Assembly (NCBI GenBank): GCA_016218765.1
Contig: JACRCZ010000099.1
Span: 1 to 62,503, forward strand
Reading direction: 5' to 3'
Length of the DNA: 62,503 nt
DNA from: Deltaproteobacteria bacterium
Lineage (GTDB): Bacteria > Myxococcota_A > Polyangia > DRWM01 > JAAZOP01
Shown: positions 15,879-23,115 of the stretch, piece after piece
Numbering within the stretch: position 1 is the stretch's first letter
How the letters are laid out: each line of letters starts with the position of its first letter
Notes under the pieces: model-generated
Seen by the model: the letters and a program-made list of their open reading frames with translations, nothing else
What the model was told of the DNA's origin: nothing
Databases searched by the model: none
Made by a program: the position numbers and the translations under genes

Positions 15879-17420
15879 ATGGATTCAGCTCATCGGCCAA
15901 TCCCCTCGGGACCGGTTCCGACCTTGTTCCTCGCGGCGCTGGTCGTGCTCGCGTCCGGCTGCGGCGACGACGACGGCGGCAGGCGCGTGCGTCTCGTCCT
16001 GACCATCGGCGCCGACGTGCCGGATCGCGAGGGGATCGACGAGATCGAGGTCACGCTGACCGCCTCGCGGACCGACGGCACCGAGGCCCTGGCGTTGTGC
16101 GAGCCCACGACGTGCCGCTTCCCCACGGCCGGCGGCCGGCAGGCGGTCGTCGTCGATTTCCACCGCGGCTCGACCTACACCGCCCTCGCCCTGTTCCGCG
16201 TCGCCTGGCTCTCGGCCGGAACGCCCCGGGCGACGCGCGAGATGGCGATCCCCTGGCCCGACTCGGGAACGCGCGAGGTGCGTCTGGAGCTGCGCGCCGC
16301 GTGCGAGGACTTCGGCTGCGGCCCCGGACTCCAGTGCCTGCTCGCCGGCGGCGACGCCGTCTGCGCGGCCGTGCCCTTCCCGGACGCGTTCGACGAGCGG
16401 ACCTGGGTCGACGACGGCGTTCCGTGCGGCCGCGGGGACGAACCCACGATGTGCCCGGCGCTCGACGCCGGCGACGATGCCGACGCCGGGCCGGACGCGG
16501 ACGGCGACGGGGCCGATGACAGCGGCGGCGACGCCGACGTCGGGACGGAGGCCGAGGTGGACGGCGACACCGGCGACGGCGATGGTGAGGGGGGCGAGAC
16601 CGCGGACGGCGACGCCGGCCCCACCTGCACGCCCCCGGCCGGGACCTGTCCGGCGGGAATGGCCTTCGTCGCCGGCGGAGCGTTCGTCATGGGCAGCGAT
16701 CCGGGCGAGGGGCGGACGGATGAGGAGCCCGAGCACGTCGTGACGGTCTCCGGGTACTGCATCGATCTCGCCGAGGTGACGAACGGCGCGTACCTCCTCT
16801 GCATCGGCGCGGGTGGTTGTTCCGAGCCGGGCGGCGGGGCGTTTTCCAACCGCCGCGCCGACTACCTCTACGACGCGGCGTTCGCCGACTACCCCGTCGT
16901 CAACCTCGACTGGGGCCAGGCGCGCGACTATTGCGCGTGGGCGGGGAAGCGGCTGCCGACCGAGGCGGAGTGGGAGAAGGCGTGCCGCGGCGGCTGCGAG
17001 GCGGCGGGGGATCCGGCCGCGTGCGACGCGTCGGACGAGCGGACGTACCCCTGGGGCGAGGAGGTCCCGACCTGCGATTCGGCGAACTTCAACGCGTGCC
17101 TCGTCTGGGAGGGGTCGGACAACGACACGGATCGGGTCGGGTCGCGGCCGGCCGGCACGCAGCCCGTGCTGTGCACGGTGGACATGGCGGGCAACGCCCG
17201 CGAGTTCGTCGCCGACTGGTTCGCTTCCGGGACCTACTCGTTGTGTCCCGATCCCTGCACCGATCCCGCCGGGCCGGCGACGGGCGACCAGCGCGTGACC
17301 CGGGGCGGATCGTTTTTCGAGGCGGGGGCGCTGCTCAAGTGCGCGCGTCGCGAGCCCATCGATCCGGGCACGGCGAGCGCGCAGGTCGGCTTCCGCTGCG
17401 CGATGGCGCCGCCGCCGTAG
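15879..17420 (+). CDS. Lipoprotein with formylglycine-generating-enzyme-like (SUMF1/EgtB-fold) domain, probably not an oxidase
   Basis: The 513-residue lipoprotein (lipobox LVVLASGC) has an N-terminal beta domain of about 170 residues, a long Asp/Gly-rich acidic tether, and from about residue 255 an FGE-sulfatase domain: GMAFVAGGAFVMGSDPGEG, then LPTEAEWEKACRGG, RVTRGGSF and a GFRC end. In true formylglycine-generating enzymes a Cys pair follows RGGS; here the sequence reads RGGSFFEAGALLKC, so the first catalytic Cys is missing. It is therefore more likely a binding or structural version of the fold, as in many secreted bacterial paralogues. It follows the TPR/PEGA gene by four bases and precedes the cyclase by nine. 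Confidence 0.85.
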   Translation: MDSAHRPIPSGPVPTLFLAALVVLASGCGDDDGGRRVRLVLTIGADVPDREGIDEIEVTLTASRTDGTEALALCEPTTCRFPTAGGRQAVVVDFHRGSTYTALALFRVAWLSAGTPRATREMAIPWPDSGTREVRLELRAACEDFGCGPGLQCLLAGGDAVCAAVPFPDAFDERTWVDDGVPCGRGDEPTMCPALDAGDDADAGPDADGDGADDSGGDADVGTEAEVDGDTGDGDGEGGETADGDAGPTCTPPAGTCPAGMAFVAGGAFVMGSDPGEGRTDEEPEHVVTVSGYCIDLAEVTNGAYLLCIGAGGCSEPGGGAFSNRRADYLYDAAFADYPVVNLDWGQARDYCAWAGKRLPTEAEWEKACRGGCEAAGDPAACDASDERTYPWGEEVPTCDSANFNACLVWEGSDNDTDRVGSRPAGTQPVLCTVDMAGNAREFVADWFASGTYSLCPDPCTDPAGPATGDQRVTRGGSFFEAGALLKCARREPIDPGTASAQVGFRCAMAPPP

Positions 17421-17429
17421 GAAGGCCCG

Positions 17430-19382
17430 ATGCGCATCGAGGATCGTTCGGTCAGGAGCGCCATCGATCGCGCGGCCGCACACCTGCTTGGCCGCCGCCG
17501 GCCCGACGGCGGCTGGAACGAGGAGATGACCTGGTGCGCCGCGCTGACCGCGAAGTACGTCATCGCCCACCACGCCGTCGGACGGCCGCTCGGCCCCGGG
17601 GATCGCGACGCGATCCTCAGGTACTTCGACGCCTGGCAGCTCGCCGACGGCTCGTGGGGCCTGCACCCGGCCTCTCCCGGATACCTTTACGCGACGACGC
17701 TCTGCTACGTCGCCTCCCGGCTCTGCGGCCGAGCGGCCGAGCATCCCGCGGCCGCGCGTGCGCGGGAGTGGCTGGTGCATCGCGGCGGCCCGTGCTGGGC
17801 CCCGACCTGGGCCAAGGCGTGGCTCGCCGTCGCCAACGTGTACTCCTGGGACGGCCTGCCCGCCCTGCCGCCCGAGCTGTTCCTCCTGCCCGAGTGGCTG
17901 CCGATCCACCCCAAGCACTTCTACTGCCACACCCGCCTCATCTACCTCGCGCTCGGCGTGCTGTACGCCCGGCGTTTCGCGATGCCCGAGGACGAGCTGG
18001 TGCGCGCGCTGCGTACCGAGCTGTACCCGGGAGGCTGGGACGCCGTGCGCTTCCGCGAGCACCGCTCCACGGTGGCGGCCGGCGACGTCTATGTCGAGCC
18101 GACGTCGCTGTTGCGCACGGCCTACGGCGCGCTGGGACTGATCGAGCGCACGCTGCCGAAGCGGGTGCGCCGCGTCGCCGTCGAGCGGCTCGTGGAGGAG
18201 ATCCGCTACGAGCAGTCGACGACCGGGCAGCACGGGATTTCCCCGGTCTCCGGACTGCTCGACGCCGTCGCCCTGCACGCCGTCGAGCCGTCGTCCCCGG
18301 ACGTCGACCTGGCGCTGGAAGGGATGCGCACCTGGCGCTGGCAGGACGAGGGCGAGGGATTGCGCCTGGCGGGCGCACAGTCGCACACCTGGGACACCTC
18401 GTTCGCGATCCAGGCCCTCTGCGCCGCTCCCGAGCCGGATCGCTTCGCCGAGCCCGTGCGCAAGGCGGCCGGAGCGCTGCTCTCGTACCGCCTCACGGCC
18501 GATCCGCCCGACCGCGAACGGCACTGGCGCTCGCTCGCCCGCGGCGGCTGGTGTTTCACCGACGGCGGGCACGCCTGGCCGGTGTCCGACTGCGCGGCCG
18601 AGGCGCTCGACGCCCTGCTCGCGGCCTCGCGCGTCACCGGCGAGCCGGTCTCGTGGACCGTGAAGGCCGAGGCGGCGCGTTTCATCCTCGCGCGCCGCGA
18701 CTCGTCCGGCGGCTTCTCCTCGTACGAGGAACGTCGCGGCAGCCCGACGCTCGCGCGGCTCAACCCCTCCGAGATGTTCGACGACTGCATGATCGACCGC
18801 GCGTACGTCGAGTGCACCGGCTCCTGTCTGCGCGCGCTGGCGGCGCTCTCCGGCGACGATGACCTGCCTTCCGCGGCCGAGTCCCGGGACGCCGTGGCCG
18901 CCGCGCGCAGGTTCCTGCTGCGCGAGCAGCTCGCCGACGGCTCGTGGCTCGGCTCGTGGGGCGTCTTTCAGATCTACGCCGCGTTCCACGCCGACCTCGC
19001 GCTGCGCGACGTCCGGGTCCCCGCCGAGCGCGAGGCGTTGCGGCGCTCCGCCCGCTGGCTGCTCGAGCGGCAGCGTCCCGATGGAGGGTGGGGCGAGGAT
19101 TGGCGCTCGTGCCTGGAGAAACGCTACGTGCCGGCGCCCGAAGGCTCGGCGATCCAGACGGCCTGGGCCCTCCTGGCGCTGGACGCCGCCGGCCTGCCCC
19201 CCGAGCACGGCGCGATGATGCAGGGCGTCCGTTGGCTCCTTTCGCACCAGCAGACCGACGGCGCCTGGGCCCTCGGCCAGCCCGCCGGCGTCTTCATGAA
19301 CACCGCGCTCCTGCACTACAAGCTCTACCCGGTGGCCTTCCCCCTCTGGGCGCTGGGCAAGCTGGCGCGGGCCGGCGGCTGA
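17430..19382 (+). CDS. Oxidosqualene cyclase-family triterpene cyclase (OSC/lanosterol-synthase-like)
   Basis: This 650-residue protein aligns along its length with eukaryotic-type oxidosqualene cyclases. VSDCAAEAL (residues 385-393) matches the VSDCTAEAL motif, whose Asp protonates the epoxide. YVECTGS (Cys462) matches the second cysteine that hydrogen-bonds that Asp. Other near-identical blocks are PIHPKHFYCHTRLIYL, NVYSWDGL, LNPSEMFDDCMID, GSWLGSWGVFQIY, GGWGEDWRSC and FPLWALGKL. Bacterial squalene-hopene cyclases have DxDDTA instead, so this is the OSC branch. It lacks about 80 N-terminal residues of the animal enzyme. It is probably a monotopic membrane enzyme making a sterol-type or other cyclic triterpene; squalene epoxidase is not in the window. 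It lies 9 bases after the FGE-fold gene and 25 before a methyltransferase. Confidence 0.88.
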   Translation: MRIEDRSVRSAIDRAAAHLLGRRRPDGGWNEEMTWCAALTAKYVIAHHAVGRPLGPGDRDAILRYFDAWQLADGSWGLHPASPGYLYATTLCYVASRLCGRAAEHPAAARAREWLVHRGGPCWAPTWAKAWLAVANVYSWDGLPALPPELFLLPEWLPIHPKHFYCHTRLIYLALGVLYARRFAMPEDELVRALRTELYPGGWDAVRFREHRSTVAAGDVYVEPTSLLRTAYGALGLIERTLPKRVRRVAVERLVEEIRYEQSTTGQHGISPVSGLLDAVALHAVEPSSPDVDLALEGMRTWRWQDEGEGLRLAGAQSHTWDTSFAIQALCAAPEPDRFAEPVRKAAGALLSYRLTADPPDRERHWRSLARGGWCFTDGGHAWPVSDCAAEALDALLAASRVTGEPVSWTVKAEAARFILARRDSSGGFSSYEERRGSPTLARLNPSEMFDDCMIDRAYVECTGSCLRALAALSGDDDLPSAAESRDAVAAARRFLLREQLADGSWLGSWGVFQIYAAFHADLALRDVRVPAEREALRRSARWLLERQRPDGGWGEDWRSCLEKRYVPAPEGSAIQTAWALLALDAAGLPPEHGAMMQGVRWLLSHQQTDGAWALGQPAGVFMNTALLHYKLYPVAFPLWALGKLARAGG

Positions 19383-19407
19383 TCCCTGGCGGTGACACGG
19401 TGACACG

Positions 19408-20076
19408 ATGAACATCCTCGAAATGCGCGGTGCCTGGGACCCCATCCACTCGCGCCTGTTCGACTTCGTGATCGCGAGACGCCTCGCACCCCTGCACGAG
19501 CGCCTGGCGTCCGAGATCTCGCCGCGGATGCCGGAGACGGGACGCGTCCTCGACGTCGGGTGCGGCGCCGGCCGCGCCACCGTGCTCCTGGCGCGGCGGC
19601 GTCCCGGCGTCGAGTTCACCGGGGTCGACTTGTCGGCGACGATGATCGGGCTGGCGCGCGAGCAGGGGGCCGGGACGCGCAACGTGTTCTTCCGCGTCGC
19701 CGACGCCATGCGCCTCCCGTATGACGACGGCGGGTTCGACGGCGCCCTGAGCGTCGCCTCGATCAAGCACTGGCCCGACCCGGCGCGGGGCGTGCGGGAG
19801 ATGGCGCGCGTGGTTCGCCCCGGCGGTACGATCTTCGTCCTGGAGGCCGACGCCGAGTGCTCGCGCGAGGTCGCCGATCGCTTCGTCCGCCGGTGGCTCC
19901 TGCCGCCCTTCGTCCGCCCGCTGGCCGTCGCGTACTTCCAGAAGATCGTCGCGGGCCAGGGACTCGCGGCGGGCACCTTGCGCCGGCTGCTCCAGGACGC
20001 CGGCCTGCGGGACGTGCAGGCCGCGTCGGATCCGACCGATCCCGCCGCATACGCCTGGGGGACGCGGGCGGGGTAG
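19408..20076 (+). CDS. Class I SAM-dependent methyltransferase
   Basis: The 222-residue protein has the Rossmann SAM-binding glycine motif VLDVGCGAGRATVLL, an acidic residue ending strand two (FTGVDLSATMIGLA), and a motif II/III region with YDDGGFDGALSVASIKHW and VRPGGTIFVLEAD, typical of Methyltransf_11 proteins. The substrate cannot be read from sequence. Because it follows the triterpene cyclase by 25 bases on the same strand, tailoring of a sterol or triterpenoid is a reasonable inference, though the typical sterol C-24 methyltransferase signature was not recognised. It closes the run that starts with the kinase at 13092. Confidence 0.85.
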   Translation: MNILEMRGAWDPIHSRLFDFVIARRLAPLHERLASEISPRMPETGRVLDVGCGAGRATVLLARRRPGVEFTGVDLSATMIGLAREQGAGTRNVFFRVADAMRLPYDDGGFDGALSVASIKHWPDPARGVREMARVVRPGGTIFVLEADAECSREVADRFVRRWLLPPFVRPLAVAYFQKIVAGQGLAAGTLRRLLQDAGLRDVQAASDPTDPAAYAWGTRAG

Positions 20077-20100
20077 CCGCCGACCCTCGTCCGCGTCTCG

Positions 20101-20129
20101 TTGAATCTCGGGTGCACGCCGGTTATACT
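20101..20129 (+). promoter_or_regulatory. Strong sigma-70 promoter of the mazE-like gene
   Basis: TTGAAT (20101-20106), exactly 17 bp spacer, TATACT (20124-20129). The predicted start of transcription is the A of the ATG at 20136, so the mRNA should be leaderless. This is the clearest promoter in the window. Confidence 0.65.
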
Positions 20130-20135
20130 GCCGGT

Positions 20136-20372
20136 ATGAAAACGGCGGTTTCCATCCCCGGCGACGTCTATCGCGCGGCCGATCGACTCGCACGCCGGCG
20201 CGGGAAGTCGCGCAGCCAGGTCTACGCGGAGGCCCTGCGCGAGTTCATGCAACGACACGAAACGGACGCGATCACGGAGACGCTCGACGGCCTTTGCGCG
20301 GAGGTCGACACGGGGCTGCCGGCCGACCTGGCCACGGCGGGACGGAGGGTCTTGGAGCGCACGGAATGGTAG
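20136..20372 (+). CDS. Ribbon-helix-helix antitoxin (MazE/CopG-like)
   Basis: The 78-residue protein begins MKTAVSIPGDVYRAADRLAR, a ribbon-helix-helix DNA-binding N-terminus, followed by RRGKSRSQVYAEALREFM, which is the second helix of that fold, and an acidic C-terminal tail (AEVDTGL) of the kind that wraps a toxin. It would bind its own promoter and neutralise a MazF-type RNase. The ATG overlaps no other gene and sits six bases after a TATACT -10, so it is probably translated from a leaderless message. The following reading frame, overlapping by seven bases, starts like MazF but is degenerate. Confidence 0.85.
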   Translation: MKTAVSIPGDVYRAADRLARRRGKSRSQVYAEALREFMQRHETDAITETLDGLCAEVDTGLPADLATAGRRVLERTEW

Positions 20373-20480
20373 GCGTCGCGCGGGGGGACGTCTTCTGGGC
20401 GGGACCTCGTGCTCCGCGGCATCGACGTCGTCCTGGGCCGGGAGTGATCGGCGGTGACCCGCTCACCCCGCTCCGCGGGC
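20366..20480 (+). pseudogene. Decayed mazF-type endoribonuclease toxin remnant
   Basis: The frame opens with an ATG overlapping the antitoxin stop by seven bases and reads MVGVARGDVFWAGPRAP, matching the MazF/PemK opening 'RGDVxWxxxxP'. It continues in frame to RRRPGPGVIGGDPLTPLRG, which resembles the RRPVLVI-GGDPxNR strand but has lost intervening residues. After that, similarity ends and the frame runs antisense into the DUF2461 gene. The Gly-Ser-Glu loop and the rest of the RNase fold are missing, so the product cannot be active. The antitoxin remains intact, making it an orphan. Confidence 0.6.
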
Positions 20481-20496
20481 CCCGGGCGGACCTTTC

Positions 20497-21186
20497 TCAG
20501 AACGGCAGGTCGAGCGCCTCGCACAGGAATCGCATGAATGGCGTCAGCTCGCGGAAGATCCTCGCCACGTCGTCGATGAAGCCGGCGCGGATGGCCGCCG
20601 ACTCCGCCGGTGAGGCACCCGCGACGAAGTCCTTGAGCTTGAGGTCGTCCTGGAACGGGTGGTCCGCCGGATAGTCCGGCGGCGTTCGCTTGAGCGCCTC
20701 CCCGCCCAGCTCGAACCGTCGTCGGAACGCGGGCGAGTGCGCGGCGCGGCGCCACCGGTCCGGGCGCGCGACGATCGCGTCGCGGATCCGGCGCACCACC
20801 GGAGGATCCGGATGCCACACCCCGCCGCCGATCCACAGCTCGCCCGGCTCCAGGTGCACGTAGAACCCGGGCGCATGGACGTCCGCCGCCGCCTCGTGCC
20901 GGAACTGGATTCCCACGGCCGTCTTGTACGGGCTCTTGTCGCGGCTGAACCGGATGTCGCGCTGGATCCGGAACAGCGACCCGCCCACCGGGCGCGCGTC
21001 CGCCCGGAAGTGCCGGCTCACCGCCGCCAGCCTGGGCGCGAAGTCCGTCACGAACCGCAGCGATGCCCCCCGCACGTGCTCCTCGTACCGCTCGCGGTTC
21101 GCCTGGAACCACCCCCGCTCGTTGTTCACCGCCAGCTCGCGCAGGAATGTGAACAGCTCGGGCCCGAAATGCGCCGTCTTCGGCAT
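20497..21186 (-). CDS. DUF2461 / TIGR02453 family protein
   Basis: This 229-residue cytoplasmic protein is a standard DUF2461 member: an FxPELFxFLRELxxNNxRxWF opening (FGPELFTFLRELAVNNERGW), the central RIQRDIRFSRDKSPYKTAVG motif, and FYVHLEPGELWIGGGVW, followed by the PPDYPADHPFQDDLKLKDF region. The biochemical role of the family is unknown. An AGAGGA ribosome binding site lies before the ATG at 21186. Its 3' end abuts the mazF remnant on the other strand, so this locus may be where the toxin gene was truncated. Confidence 0.93.
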   Translation of the reverse strand: MPKTAHFGPELFTFLRELAVNNERGWFQANRERYEEHVRGASLRFVTDFAPRLAAVSRHFRADARPVGGSLFRIQRDIRFSRDKSPYKTAVGIQFRHEAAADVHAPGFYVHLEPGELWIGGGVWHPDPPVVRRIRDAIVARPDRWRRAAHSPAFRRRFELGGEALKRTPPDYPADHPFQDDLKLKDFVAGASPAESAAIRAGFIDDVARIFRELTPFMRFLCEALDLPF

Positions 21187-21224
21187 CGCGATCCTCTTCC
21201 CCGCGGCTCCCGCCGCGGCGCGGG

Positions 21225-22037
21225 TCAGTCGGGCAGCGCGGCGGAAACCAGCTCGCAGTTGTCGAAACCCGGAATGCTCGTCGCCTTCACCAGGCCCAGA
21301 CCGGACTTGACCCAGTAGTCCGACGCGTAGTCGGTGAGGTCGCTGGAGTTCGTCACCAGATGGTAGTGGATGCACCCGTCGACCGTGCCGTACGGCACCG
21401 TCACGCTCTCGCTCGTCGATACCAGCGTGTAGGTCACGGTGATGTCGTACGGCGTGCCGGTCGGGTCGCCTTCGAAGACCAGGTGCCCCGTCGCGGTCGC
21501 CTCGGACGCCGCCCCGACGTCGCCGTCGAACCGCCCCGACAGTGGCACCTCGAACCAGTACGTGAAGTCGGGCGCGCCCGCCGTACCCGTCCCGTCCAGG
21601 TACACTTCGGCGCCCCCGAACTCGATGGCGTTGTCGGCGTAGTTCGCCCACGTCCGGACGCCGACGGGATCCGCGACCGCGAAGTCCCCCAGATCCAGCC
21701 GCTGGTACTCGGTGCCGTGGAACGTCTCGCGCGGCCCCGCCGAGCCCGGCATGTCGATGGGATCCGGCTCGCCCGGGATCTCCACGCGGTAGACGAACGT
21801 CGAGCCCGCCGCGGGCGGCACGAACCGCTCGCCCGTCGCCTCGCCGTCCGCGTCCGCGTCCGCCCCGGAGTCCGCATCCGCATCCGCGTCCGCGTCCGCG
21901 CCGCCGTCCGCATCCGCACCGACTTCCTCCCCGGCCGTGTCGGCCGGCGAGCTGTCGTCATCGCCGCAGCCGGCGGCCGCCGAAAGGGGACACAGTCCAA
22001 CGATCAGGGCGAGACGAGCCAGTACCTGGGTTGTCAT
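21225..22037 (-). CDS. Lipoprotein with Asp-Ala repeat tether, unknown function
   Basis: The 270-residue lipoprotein (lipobox LSAAAGC, then GDDD) has a tether made of repeated Asp-Ala pairs around residues 40-66, encoded by a 6-bp GACGCG-type tandem repeat. The rest forms a beta-rich domain (FVPPAAGSTFVYRVEIPG, later VTVTYTLVSTSES) with a single Cys pair near the C-terminus. No family is recognised. A GGGAGAAG ribosome binding site precedes the ATG. It lies 38 bases upstream of the DUF2461 gene on the same strand, so the two may be co-transcribed. The six-base repeat keeps the frame if it expands or contracts, so tether length may vary between strains. Confidence 0.72.
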   Translation of the reverse strand: MTTQVLARLALIVGLCPLSAAAGCGDDDSSPADTAGEEVGADADGGADADADADADSGADADADGEATGERFVPPAAGSTFVYRVEIPGEPDPIDMPGSAGPRETFHGTEYQRLDLGDFAVADPVGVRTWANYADNAIEFGGAEVYLDGTGTAGAPDFTYWFEVPLSGRFDGDVGAASEATATGHLVFEGDPTGTPYDITVTYTLVSTSESVTVPYGTVDGCIHYHLVTNSSDLTDYASDYWVKSGLGLVKATSIPGFDNCELVSAALPD

Positions 22038-22156
22038 CCGTGTTCTTCTCCCTTTCCCCCCCCGAGGCCCTCGCGACGATAGAACGGCGCCCGTCGGGCA
22101 GGCAAGTTCGGCAGTCGCTTCGCACCGGCGGCTCGACCGCGCCACCGGATCGGAAG

Positions 22157-22185
22157 TTGCGGCGGCCGGCGCGCCGGTGGAGAAT
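22157..22185 (+). promoter_or_regulatory. Putative leaderless promoter
   Basis: TTGCGG (22157-22162), 17 bp spacer, GAGAAT (22180-22185), six bases to the GTG at 22192. This geometry is what supports that GTG as the start. Confidence 0.4.
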
Positions 22186-22191
22186 GCGTCC

Positions 22192-23067
22192 GTGCGCGAG
22201 CTCCAGCCGCCGGCCCGTCATGCTCCCCCGGACCGAGTCTGCGTCCGGGGACGGCCGTGGATCCTCGCGTTCTGCCTGCTGCTCTCCGCCGGGCTGGGCT
22301 CGTGTCGCCGGCGGGAAGGCGGCGGCAGCGCGGCGCCGGAGGTGCCCGAGGTCCCGGCCGCGGCGATCCCGCCGGCCCTCATCGAGCAGACGTTGCGCGA
22401 CAGCCGCGCCCGACAGTCGGATGCGACCCGGAGCAGCGACCTCGATCTGCTCGAGCGACGCTTCCGCCGCATGAACCTCGTGGCCATGGGCCGCAACCCC
22501 GACGGCGGCCGGCCGATCTACACGACGAAGAACGAGTCTCCCGAGTTCCGGCAGCTGGCGCGCCTCCTGCGCTCCCAGCTCGGCGACGACGCCGTCGATG
22601 TGCGGGGCGAGGCCCTGGCCGACCGCGGCCTGGCCGTCCTGCTCGACGACGCGGGACGCTTCCGCGTGCCGCTCGCGCCCGACACCTTCCTGGGCGACGA
22701 CCCCGGCGAGGCCGCGGTGGACATCCTCGGCTGGACGCGCGACCTCCCGCTGATCCTGCTGCACCACGACCTGGTCGGCCCGGGCAACCGCTCGAAGCTC
22801 CCGCCGTTCACGCTCCGCGCGCTCCTGCGCGCCCGCTGGAACATCGAGACCGGGCAGCCGGCGGATCACGCCTTCTCGGACGCCGAGCGGATCGCGTGGC
22901 TGGAGTTTCTCGGTCGATGGAAGTCGTGGTCCCCGCACCTCGAGCGCCGGGCGGCCCTGGAGGATCTGGCGCGACTGCTCCCGTCCTACCCCCTCCGCGA
23001 CGCGCTCGAAGCCCTCGCCCGCACCCCCCAGACCGGCCCCTTCGTCATCCACGAAGAGGGCGAGTAG
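22192..23067 (+). CDS. Hypothetical lipoprotein
   Basis: The 291-residue product (GTG start) has an N-terminal Arg/Pro-rich stretch, a hydrophobic segment and a lipobox-like LLSAGLGSC near residue 33. The mature part is charged and helical (LEQTLRDSRARQ-like, DLDLLERRFRRMNLVAMG) and has a segment YTTKNESPEFRQLARLLRSQ. It ends with a tryptophan-containing region (LEFLGRWKSWSPHLE). I do not recognise a family. Start choice rests on a -35/-10 pair six bases upstream; another in-frame GTG at 22177 is possible. It is followed by the oxidoreductase gene, which has its own promoter-like pair. Confidence 0.6.
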   Translation: MRELQPPARHAPPDRVCVRGRPWILAFCLLLSAGLGSCRRREGGGSAAPEVPEVPAAAIPPALIEQTLRDSRARQSDATRSSDLDLLERRFRRMNLVAMGRNPDGGRPIYTTKNESPEFRQLARLLRSQLGDDAVDVRGEALADRGLAVLLDDAGRFRVPLAPDTFLGDDPGEAAVDILGWTRDLPLILLHHDLVGPGNRSKLPPFTLRALLRARWNIETGQPADHAFSDAERIAWLEFLGRWKSWSPHLERRAALEDLARLLPSYPLRDALEALARTPQTGPFVIHEEGE

Positions 23068-23079
23068 CACCTACCCCAC

Positions 23080-23108
23080 TTGACGAAAGCCGTCCAAACG
23101 CGGACTCT
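23080..23108 (+). promoter_or_regulatory. Putative promoter of the Gfo/Idh/MocA gene
   Basis: TTGACG (23080-23085), 17 bp spacer, GACTCT (23103-23108), seven bases to the ATG at 23116. The TTG of the -35 is in frame with the gene, and could be mistaken for a start codon. Confidence 0.4.
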
Positions 23109-23115
23109 GCGCGCC

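Noticed and set aside
15879..17420. Active sulfatase-maturing formylglycine-generating enzyme.
   Set aside because: The Cys pair expected after RGGS is missing (RGGSFFEAG), and no sulfatase gene is in the window.
17430..19382. Squalene-hopene cyclase.
   Set aside because: There is no DxDDTA motif. VSDCAAE and YVECTG and many flanking blocks match the oxidosqualene branch.
15885..20258. A 1457-codon open frame on the minus strand across the kinase-to-methyltransferase region, and similar very long frames at 57539-60790 and 47769-50921.
   Set aside because: They run antisense to or out of frame with recognised genes and have Arg/Gly/Pro-rich, repetitive composition. They are artefacts of very high GC, which makes stop codons rare.
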